A DNA stretch of 64,000 bases, from positions 6,245,001 to 6,309,000 of the forward strand of contig CP126195.1 of assembly GCA_030272155.1 (NCBI GenBank). The letters are read 5' to 3'. The DNA is from Tetradesmus obliquus. Taxonomy: Eukaryota > Chlorophyta > Chlorophyceae > Sphaeropleales > Scenedesmaceae. Made by a program: the position numbers and the translations under genes. Below the pieces are notes generated by a model. That model ran no database searches. It was not told the DNA's origin and was given only the letters and a program-made list of their open reading frames with translations. Below, piece after piece: positions 46,579 through 57,967 of the stretch. Every line of letters starts with the position of its first letter. Positions within the stretch are counted from its first letter, which is position 1.

Positions 46579-47757
46579 GCGCACCTGATCATGTACACCT
46601 TGGGCGTGTTGAAGCTGCCCCCACGGGTGACCATCTCAGCCCAGCTGGCGCCAGCAGGCGCGACCACAAAGTGGCGCAGCTCCTGCACATGTTTGAAAAC
46701 ATGGCGGCAGCATAAACAGCACGTGCATGAACAGCCGATGAGTCGCCTTGCTGTGACAAAGTGGCACAGCTTTTGCAGCATATGTCGGCACATGGAGCGG
46801 CACCATCAAGGCGGCACGTGCGTGAACAGCCGATGTGCCCACAATCTGCAGTGCAGCGGCACATGCAACAACAAAGTGGCGCAGCTCCTGCGGTGCATGT
46901 TGGCAGATGCAGCGACAGCATCCAGGCGGCACGTGTGACAACAGCCGAAGCACAGCGATAAGTGCAGCTGAGCATGCAGCGACAACAGGCGGCAAAGGAC
47001 GCAGTACACCATTGCAAGGAGTGACACACCCCACAAAACAGCACAAGCAGCACAGCAGCACCACATTACCCTGCTGCCCTCACCTGGCCAGGTTGCAGTG
47101 TCAGGGGCCCTAGCCGCAGCGTGTGCGGCGGCACATCTCCCCCAGCAGCAGCAGCAGCAGCACCAGCAGCAGCAGCAGCAGCACCACCTGCTGCGCCCCC
47201 AAACCCTGCCGGCGGCTGCTCAACAGCCGCCGTGGCCCCCGCAGCCGCAGCCGCATCAATGTCAGGGCTTTGCAACAGGTCCTGGGGTTTAACCACCGTC
47301 ACCGGAACCCTAAACAGCGGCCCGCGCCAATCCTGATCGGGGTTTATGGCCAGAACCTCGCCGTAATGCAGGCCTGGCGGCAGCGCTGTTGGGTCTACCC
47401 TCAGCTCAAAGGTGCGGCCGTTGTGGTGCAGCAGCAGCAGCTCGGGCGCTGACAGCCAGGGTGCGGTTGTGTGCAGCACTAGGTGCTCTTCAACTGCTAG
47501 CTTGTCATCAACAGATGCATCCTGCAGCCAGGCAGGCAGGCAGGCAGGCAGCAGGTGGGTAGGTATGCATGCAGACAGCCAGGGCACGGTAACGCGCAGC
47601 ACCAAGTGCTTTTCAAGTGTCATTGTCGTTGACAGAAGCATCCTGCAGCCAGGCAGCAGGCAACAAGTAATTCATTATGCACGCAGAGAGCCAGGGAGCG
47701 GTTGTGCTGCACGAGGTGGTCCTCCACTGCTAGCTTGTCGTCAACAGATGCATCCGG

Positions 47758-47793
<36 letters not shown>

Positions 47794-47894
47794 CTTTAGG
47801 CGGTTGGGTGTGCATGCGACCAGGGGGCAGCTCGTCCGGCGCGCAGCACCAAGTGCTCCTCTACTGCCAGCTTGTTATCAACAGACGCATCCTG

Positions 47895-47929
<35 letters not shown>

Positions 47930-50900
47930 CAGGTGGGTGGGTATGCATGCAGCCAGGCAGCCAGCCATGGTGCTGTGGCGCGCAAGCACCAAGTGCTCTT
48001 CGACTGCCAGCTTGTCATCAACAGATGCATCCTGCAGGCAGGCAAGCAGGCAGCAGGTGGTTGGGTTTGCATGCAGCCAGGCAGCCAGCCATGGTGCTGT
48101 GGCGCGCAAGCACCAAGTTCTCCTCTACTGCCAGCTTGTCATCAACAGAAGCATCCTGCAGGCAGGCAGGCAGGCAGGCAGTCAGGCAGGCAGGCAGGCA
48201 GGCAGGCACGCATTAGGCGGTTGTATGCAGTTATGCGCACAGCCAGGCAGGCAGCAGGCCAAGGGCGTAGGCAGCAGGTAGCAGGCAGTTTGAATACGCA
48301 TGCAGCCAGCCAGGGAGGGGTGGTACCTCCTGCAGCGCTGGCACACAACTGCACGCAACTGAAGACTGGTACGTAACACGTGAGGCAGAAGCTTCCCCAA
48401 TAGCAGCAGCCTTGCCTCTGTTCAACGCAACAAGGCACGGGTGGGCATGCACGGGCCAAAGCACGTAGACATAGCATACCAAGAGATTCATAGTTGCTGC
48501 GCATACGTCAGCCATACAAACGGCTCGGTCTGGTTTGGGTTGTGCTACACGCATGGCCGGCGGCAGGCGCCTTCAAATGTCTTTGCCACGCACACGTGGC
48601 GAAGACAAATGATGCCGGCGGCAGCCAGGCATGCGTGCCAACAGCAACACAGCCACAACCGGCCGATGCAGAAATACCACATGGCTATGTAAAAGTGGGA
48701 AATTGCATGAGGGTACTGGCCCCATCTATTACTAGTTCTGACAGGCGGTGCTCTCAGAGTGCAGCCATGCTGCGCTTTCAACAGCCTATACCGTTTTGAC
48801 TCCTGTTGTGATTAGTTCAGAGTGCTTTGCCGGCCCATAATTATACCAGTGACTGTCACACAGAGTATCTGCAGGCATACCACGATCCCAGAACCCGCCG
48901 CATCACACCACAAAACATGCACGTCATGCAGCGCTGGCACCATGTCAAGGCAGCAGACATAATACGCTTGACACTTCAACAGAACTGCAGGACCAGCAAA
49001 ACAAGCGCCGCAGCCTCACCTTGTGCAGCGCTGGCGTCACGTTGACGGTGTAGCTGGCCGGCCCAGTCGCTACTTGCTGCATACTTGTTACCGTCACCGC
49101 CGCAGAAGCTGCCACAATGCACTTCACACACCTCGTGCAAAGCTGGCAAGGGCAGCGACACAACCCGCCAATCCACAACTCTAGCCTGCTTGCATGCAAT
49201 CGATGGCCATTGCGCCGTCAAAAGCACACGCACCTCATGCAGCGCAGGCGTCACGCTGACGGTGAAGCTGACCCGCCCTGCTGCCTCATGTGTTTAGCGC
49301 ACTGATCAAAAGTGTAAGCACCACCAGACCTGCAGAATCTACTACAACACAACGCCGCAGCCGCACTCGCGCAGCGCTGGCATGTGTCCTGAAAAGGGGC
49401 CAGTGCCAGCGGCCATCGCGTGCTTCGTACAAGTCCAGCCATCACCAGAACAGCACATGACATGTTTGAACAAAACACGCGCCAACCCCACCTCATGCAG
49501 CGCAGGCGTCACGCTGACGGTGTAGCTGGCCGGCCCTGCCGCCTCGTGAGGCTGGCGCATGTACACGCCACGCCGCGGGGCGCCCAGACCGGCACTGCTG
49601 CCAGGGCCGCCCGACACGGTCACGTCATACCTGCGGGTGCAAAGCCACAGGAGCGGACAGGCGCACCGTCAGGATATACTCTTCCGTTCTACAGACAATG
49701 TCCTGCGAGCATCCGGCCCCTGTCTGGTGCAGCCAGGCCGGCGCTGCTGCCGGTGCCGGCCGACACGGTCACGTCATACCTGCGGCAGCAAGTGCACAGC
49801 CACAGGAGCGGACAGGCACAGAGTCAGGAGCTTGCTGTATGAAGCGCCACAAGCAGATGAATGGGATGGCGCAACCAAGGCAGGGTTGTGCTGTGCTGAG
49901 CACAATGAGGCGAAACAACGATCATCCTTTATGTTGGATGACACCAGTCAGGTTTGCTGCTGATCGCCGCTGTCAGGGTTACGTCATCAACAGCACAATA
50001 TGACGTGGTAACACTATAACACTGCACCTGACGTCCGGCAGGTCCACGTCAGCAGACTTGAGCAGGTAGTCAAAAGCGGCATCCACCTGCAGCCACATGC
50101 AGCACATACATGCATGGCAGCAGCAGAATGATCTGCATCAGGCAAGCTGACCTGGCCAGCCAGCACAGGAGCGGGAGGCAGCCAAACACACCACCAGCCT
50201 GCAGGTGCTGATACTGTTGTCAGGTGGCTGTGCAGGCGACTGGAAAAGTGCAGAAGCAATGCAGCCACAACCAGTGTACTTTGGTGCAGTCGCCTGCTGG
50301 CAGCAGAAGCAGCAAGCGAGCCAGCACACAATGCCATCCCAAAGCGCAGTCGCGCCTGCACACAGTGCAAGCAGCACAGCGTGCACACCCGGCGCTGCTG
50401 CTCCAGCTGCTATTGACGCCGCTGCTGCGCTACACATCACACGCCTGCTGCCCCGCCACGCACCTGCAGCAGGCCCCTGCCGTATGTCAGCACAGCATCA
50501 GGCGCAGCACCACCCAGCGGCTGGCAGGTGGCTTCCACGGCCCTGCGCACCCGGTTTGGGCTGATCCACTGCTTGCCGGAACCTGCTGCTGCTGCTGCTG
50601 CCGGATCACTGCTGCTGCTGCTGCTGCTGCCCTTGGGCCCTGCTGCTCCGTGTGCTTTGAGGCCTGACAGGATCAGCGCTATGCCGCCAGCTGCGCAGGG
50701 GCTCGCCATGCTACAGTAGCAGCAGCAGCGGACGCAAAACACGTTATCAGGAGCAGCGTCAGCAGCATGTGGCGCAGGTTGATAACATGCTGCAGTCGTA
50801 ATCAGCCCAGCAGGTTGATAACATGCTGCAGTCGTAATCAGCCCAGCAGGACGCAGCCAGGGCAGAGGTAGGGTTGGAACCCAACTGGCAGCGCTGCCAT

Positions 50901-50952
50901 TGCTCACGAACGGCCAGCAGGTACATACATGCGCGCAAAATGCAGAAGCGAG

Positions 50953-51001
<49 letters not shown>

Positions 51002-54000
51002 CCTACCTTGTGCCATTCATCAGCTGCCGCTTCTGCAGCGTCCAGCCGGGCACTGTAGACACACAACAACGCAGCAGCAAGACGCGGTACAGTCTAGGTC
51101 TTGAGGCTTTGGGGTTTTTGAGGGACTGGCACTACATCAAATAGCATGAGCACCAGCAGCACAGCTACAGGTGGTGCTTGCTGCCATTCCAATGTGCCGT
51201 ACAGCGTATCATCACCCACATCCGTACATAACCGATCACTCAAGCACCCACTAGCCAAGCCTGGGCTTGCTGGCCATGCTGTGGATGCAGCGCTGTGCCG
51301 TGCAGCTGCCGGCAAAATTGCAGAGCCTAATGTGCTGCGCTTGTGTAAAAATGCTGCAACTGCAGGGCCAGGTTGCCTCACCGGGCGCGATGGCGCCTCC
51401 AGGGGCTGACAGTGCCACACCAATGTCACCATCCTGCGATAGCAGAGTAACGACACAGCAGCGCAATCAGTATCACGGCTTAGTTTACTATTGTAACAAG
51501 GAGTGCGCGAACTCTTACTGCTTTGCACACACACTACAACAGGTAAGCAGGCACTGCAACAGCCACACCAGCCGCAGCGCTCACATGTGTGGCCCCCCTG
51601 CTGCTCCAGGTGTACTGCTGGCCCTGCATGGGGCACACAAACATTTGTGGCCCTAAAACCAAATACAACAGCCACGCAGACGCTACAACAGCCACACCAG
51701 CCGCAGCGCTCACATGCGTGGGCCCCCTGCTGCTCCAGGTGTACTGCTGGCCTTGCTGCAGCTCCTGCCGCAGGCTGTGCCCAGCAGCAGCAAGGTCAGG
51801 GCTCACGTAGGCGCCTATGCCCAACAGGGCACTGCTGGTGCCTCCTGGCGCACCAACTGTGCTTAGCGCAGGGCCTGCAGGGGCAGCAGCAACACGCAAT
51901 ACAGTGCAAGTCACGTGGTGATGTAGGCGCCGATGCCCGGCAGGGCACTGCTGGTGCCCCCTGACGCACCCACCATGCTCAGCGCAGGGCCTGCAGAGAC
52001 AGAGGCGAGCAAGACATATGATTTGTGTGGTGGTGTAAGCAGCAGGTATGCACTGCTGGTGCCTCCTGGGCGCCCATCGTGCTCAGCGCAGGGCCTGCGG
52101 GGACAGGATTTGGGGGCAGGTGAGAGGATGTGTTGGGTGTGATTTGAACTGGCAAAGGCAGCAGCCAGGTCAGGGCTCACGTAGGCGCCGATGCCCAGCA
52201 GGGCACTGCTGGTGCCGCCTGGGGCACCAACTGTGCTCAGCGCAGGGCCTGCAGGGACAAACAGAAACAGGGAGTGCAGCATGTGTTACATAGCGGTGCA
52301 CCAACTGTGCTGCGCCTGCAGAGGAAGGCAGCAAATAGCAATGCGGGGTATGTAGGGGCATTTGCCCAGCAGCGCTCTGCTGGTGCCACCCGGGGCACCC
52401 ACAGTGCTCAACGCAGGCCCTGCAGGGACAGCGGTGAGCAGTTGACACATATGTCTTGTGTTGTGGTGTAAGCAGCAGGTATGCACTGCTAGTGACTCTT
52501 GGGGCGCCCATCGTGCTCAGCGCAGGGCCTGCGGGGACAGGATTTGGGGGCAGGTGAGAGGATGTGTTGGGTGTGATTTGAACTGGCAAAGGCAGCAGCA
52601 AGGCCGGGGCTCACGTACGCGCCGATGCCCAACAGGGCACTGCTGGTGCCGCCCGGAGCACCCACCGTGCTCAGCGCAGGGCCTGCAGGGGCAAAAGGTT
52701 GGCGTTGCGACAAGGTTGCGATGTGTGTTACATGGTGATGTAGGCGCCGCTGCCCAGCAGTACGGCACCTGTTGCGCCAACTGTACTCAATGCAGGCCCT
52801 CCAGGGGGCAGGGGTAAGAAGCGCAGCATATGTGACGTTGTGATTGTCAGCAGCAGCCAGGGCAGGGCTCATGTACGCGCCGATGCCCAGCAGCGCGCTG
52901 CTGGTGCCACCTGGGGCACCAACTGTGCTTAGCGCAGGGCCTGCAGGGGCGGGGGCAAGCAAGACGTGCAGCTATGTGTGTTGTGTTAGGGTGTCAGCAG
53001 CAAGTGCGTGCTGCTGGTGCCACCTGGGGCACCAACTGTGCTTAGCGCAGGGCCTGCAGGCGGCGGAGGCAAGCAAGGAGCGTAGATACTTGTGTCATGT
53101 TGCAGAACGCCTGATGCACCAGAACTGCTGCGTGGAATGCACCCGGACCTGCTTCACTTGCGCTGCCTGCGCTGGCCACAAAAATGACGCCGGCCTTGCA
53201 GCAACAGCAGTAACAGGCACAGCATAACACCTGGCCTGCTGCATTGACAAACCCTGCTCACCTGCATTGCCTGCGCTGGCCACGAAGATCACTCCGGCCT
53301 TGTGGACGGTCTCAGCAGCAATGTCGATGGCGCGCCCCACATCAGCGCGGGAGGCGGGCTGCGGCAGCAGCAGCGGCAGCAGCAGTACCATATGCGCACA
53401 TCAGCATTACCGCATGCACCGCATCAGCAGTACGGCATGTGCCACAGCAGCAGTACGGCATGCGCCACGGTGATGTGGCAGGCATGGTGTTTGGTGAGCA
53501 TGAGAGCAAGATGATTTGCCCTGCCTCGCCGCAGCTGCTGCTGATGAGCTTAGCGTTCTCAAAACGGACATGCCATGCATTGCTGTGATCTTTCATTGGC
53601 CCCACGTGCAGGACACTCAATGATCAAACTGCCTGCCTGGCTCGCAGCAACCACTGCGCAGCATGCAACGAATGACCGCCATTTGTTGTGTCCTTTGTGG
53701 TTCGTAAAACTCGTTGCATGCTTTTGCTGCATGACATGAGCATCACAAGCAACTTGACCGCACCGCACCGCACCTCGCCGTAGCTCATGTTGATGATGTC
53801 TGCTCCCGCCTCCATGACCGCGGCCAGAGCGCGCACCAGCCCCGTGCCCGTCTCCATGCTGCCCAGGCGGCTGTCGCCGATCTTGCAGGAAATAATTTGC
53901 GCGCCTGCACAGATTGAACGAACAAAGTGAAGTGAGCACAGCAGGCAACGAAGACAATGCTCAGCATGTTTACCTCCATAGGAGTGAAATTGTGCCAACA

Positions 54001-54311
54001 TTGTCGGCGCTCTTGCGGGAGATGATCTGAGCTCCTGCGCAGGCGGGCACAGCAACCGGAGAGCATGATTGGCCGCAGATGTTGCACTGAAAAAGCAATG
54101 CTTTTGCCAGGCACATGCTGCCAATCATGCAGAAGTTGATTTAGATGCTTGCACAGCCAGACGCAGCAGGCAGATGCCACAGCCAGATCCCATCCCCCAC
54201 ATTCATATCACGACATTCACATCACGACAGCAGAAGATCAGCAGCGGTCACTGTGTATAACACATAGCAAGCCAGCACCACATGCACCCCATAGTGATGG
54301 GCTGCTGCCGC

Positions 54312-54359
<48 letters not shown>

Positions 54360-54878
54360 ACTTCAATGCAGTGTTGCGCGTGTGCCGCCCACCTGGAGCC
54401 ATGCCATTGGCTGCGGGGTCATCAGGGAAGTGAGCCGCTACAATGCCTGCACGCAGCGACAGCGCACAGCCGTCCTCAACATATGAAGGTGGCGAGTTGC
54501 ACGACAAGCTGGTTGCATAGACAACACAACAAGAGCACAAGCATAGCTGAGGTGACTCTTGCCAATCTCTGGAAGTGAAGGGGGGCGATCTCGCAAAACG
54601 CAGCCGGTGCATGTGTGCCAGAAAACCCTGCGGCTACCTGGCCTGCGCATGCAAAGGTGACACATGGATAGAACTGTACATATGCTGCCTCTACCACTGC
54701 TCTTTGAACTCCTGCTGCTGCACTAAATCGGTTGCCACCACATGCTCTCAGGCGACTGCGGCGGGCTCGATTGTCTACGGCAATCTGCGTTTGCTGCTGC
54801 TCACCAGCGACGTGTGTGCCGTGTGCGCCAGCGTCCACCACAATGCACAGCGTGTTGCCCTCGTCATACACCTGCCAG

Positions 54879-54935
<57 letters not shown>

Positions 54936-55501
54936 GCTCGGTGTTGTGAAACTGCAGGCACTCATCCTGTGCAGCAGCACTCCTGGCAGCAGAAGCTCTG
55001 CAATCTTACAACACAACAAAGACAGCAGGGGCCCAAACATGCAGCACGCACCAGCAACATACAAGCCGCAGCAATGCGTGCTGGTGCTGCGCCAGCTACT
55101 GCGCCGGCTGCTGCGTCCCTCACCTTGAGTGCCTACAAGCAGCCATCTCAGCCGCTGCATCCCGCTGCGCGCGATCTAAGTATAATTGCTGCCAAAGGCC
55201 TGGAGTAGAAGCAGACAATGTATTTGGTGAGCATGACGCGCGCCTCACCTTGACTGCGTACGCGCAGCCGTCCTGGCCGCTGAACTTGCCATATTGCCGC
55301 TCCTCTTTAAAGTCAGCCAGCGGCGTGAAATCAGCCAGTAGGCCCTGCCTTCTGGCACCCCCCTGCTGCTGCTGCTGCTCCTCATCCTTTTCATTGCTGC
55401 TGCTGCTGCTGCTGCTGTAGTCAGGGTACATGTCAGATGTGTCCAGGGCCACACGCCAGGTGGATCCATCATGCCACACCACGCAGTCCACCACAGGGCC
55501 T

Positions 55502-55534
<33 letters not shown>

Positions 55535-57001
55535 GCAGCGGCAGACACCTGATGAGACACTGTGCGGGCCTTCAGGATGACTTATGCAGTTGAGATGGAC
55601 AAACATCCAGTAACAGCGCGAGCGCATTGCATGCTGCTGGTTGCTCAGCACTGCAAGGCGCGCCGTCCATACTATCTGTGCACCACCATGCCATGTGCCT
55701 GCTTCACCTGGCCATCATCAACGCTAGGGCACCCCAACTCAACCTACCCACCCACCCACCTCCCATATAACAAACCCACCCGCCCACCCAGCCTGCCCAA
55801 CCACCTGGGTCATCATAGCTCTTCCAGCAGCACTCCAGGAATGCCAACCTAGCCTCAAGCTCCTGCTTAGTCGGACCACCAAACGGCTGCGCCGCTGTTA
55901 TTGCACACCTCGCGGCTGCTGCGGCCGCCGCATCAGCATTGCAACCACCACCACTGCTGCTGCTAGCGCTATCATCTTGCCAGCTGTGTGCGTCACTGGA
56001 CAGCTCTCCATTCTCCACAGCCAGCCACCCACCTGCATCGTCGTATGACTTGAAGCTGTCCTGCAGGTAGGTGAGCCGCGCCTCCAGCTCTGACTTGGAC
56101 GGCCCAGCAGCAGCAGCAGCAGCAGCAGGCCTGGTGCCATCTGCTGCTGCTGCTGCTGCTGCTGCTGCAGGCGCAGCTGGTGTTGCGCCGTCAGATGATG
56201 TGTTGCTGCTGCTGGCGGCTGCTGCTGTTGGTGGGGCCTTGGCGGCTGCCGCCAGCGCTGCTGCTGCTGCTGCCACTGCTGCACGCTGAGCCTCCTCAAA
56301 GGCCTTCTTGCGCTGCTCCTTCACACGCGTCTGCGGCAGGTGGTGCATTTGGCAGTGTGCATTTTGGCAGTGTGCATGTGACAGGGTGCAAATGGCAGGG
56401 CGCAAATGGCAGGGTGCATTTTATGGGATCCCCAGGACACACTGTGTTGGGCGGGTTCAGGGCCGCAGTCGTGCATGCAAGCGTGTAAACCATCAAGCCG
56501 TTGACACCAGAAATGAGCGGCTGCTGTTGTCAACATGCTGCTAGAGGTGGATGCCTTAAAAACGCTCTCGAATACAACCCACCTGCAGGGATTCAGGAAC
56601 AGCTCAAACAGCCTCCCTGCAGCCCACATGCCTCCCATGCACAACTATAAGGCAATGTCTGCCATTGATCACTATCTTAGATGGACGAATCTTCTGCCGG
56701 CCACTTCGCTCAAATGTCAACCTGGAGAATGCAACCTCTCTGTCAACAAACTCTCTGTCAAAACGCCACAAGCAATATCTATATACAGCAAATCACCCGC
56801 GCAACGCACCTGCAGCGGTTTAGGGAACAGCTCAAACAGCCGCCTGCAGCCCACATGCCACTGGCCGCTGGGGTTCACCCAATCAGGGTTCAGCCGCAGC
56901 CGCCGGCCTGATGCCCCCGTGATGCAGCCGCCCTCATCTGCTGCTGCTATGGTGGAGGTGTCCACGTCACCGCTGCCTGTGCAGTCCATGACATCGATGA
57001 T

Positions 57002-57063
<62 letters not shown>

Positions 57064-57933
57064 GGTCAAAGCTGTTAAGGATGAGCGTGAAATGATGCAG
57101 AGCCACTGCACGCACCTGCAAACTGCAGCAGCACCCCTGCACACACGCCTCACCCTCACACACAAGCTGCAGCAATCTGCAGCTGCCATCCACACACCTT
57201 AGGCTGGCCACCCAATCTGAGCTGCACACACCTAGCGCCTGTACACACCAGACACCGCACACACACCAGAGTGCTGCCCGCACTGCCCTCCACACCTTGG
57301 GCTTGCCCTCACTGGTGAGCTGTAGCCCCGCAGCGCTGGGGTCCACGCCCCTGTCAAACACATGGCCCCTACACACGCACATAACACAACTGCAATTGCA
57401 ATGCAGCACAACATTTGCTACCCACCTTGGGCTTGCCGTCTGTGGTGACCTGCAGCCCTGCTGCGCTGGGGTCCACGCCCGTGCCAAAAACATGGCCCTA
57501 CACCCCCACAGAACACAGCTGCAATTGCAATGCAGCACAACATTTGCTACCCACCTTAGGCTTGCCATCTGTCGTGACCTGCAGCCCAGCAGCGCTGGGG
57601 TCCACGCCCGTGCCATACACATGGCCCCTACACACACAGAGTGACACTGCAGCTGGCCCAAAACACACCTTGGGCTTGCCGTCTGTTGTGAGCTGCAGCC
57701 CCGCAGCGCTGGGGTCCACGCCCGTGTCAAAACACGTTCCCCCTTTGCGCACATCATTTTGAGCTACTGCAGCTGGCCCAAAACCCACCTTGGGCTTGCC
57801 ATCTGTCGTGACCTGCAGGCCTGCAGCGCTTGGGTCCACGCCGGTATCGAAGATGGCCACCACCACGCCGCGCCCATCACACTGCGGGTGCTGATCCAGG
57901 AAGCGCAGCGCGCCTGAGGAGAGATGATTTGGG

Positions 57934-57967
<34 letters not shown>

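Noticed and set aside
46141-46938. 265-codon plus-strand ORF within TPP2
   Set aside because: It runs across minus-strand exons and introns of TPP2, including decoy copies; no family similarity.
47757-47795. Telomere-like or centromere-like simple repeat
   Set aside because: GGCA repeats are not telomeric and sit at a splice acceptor within a gene.
47412-48281. 289-codon plus-strand ORF with Arg-Gln-Ala-Gly repeats
   Set aside because: Translation of the GGCA/CCTG tracts and the acceptor array of TPP2 on the opposite strand.
52489-52962. Possible repeat-domain protein from the 157-codon frame crossing several array copies
   Set aside because: It arises from in-frame chance across tandem copies; the interspersed segments are intron-like and have no donor sites to make exons.
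51915-53053. CRISPR-like array (regular short repeats with spacers)
   Set aside because: The repeats are exon starts with splice acceptors inside a eukaryotic gene, 45-100+ bases long, diverged and unevenly spaced; no cas genes.
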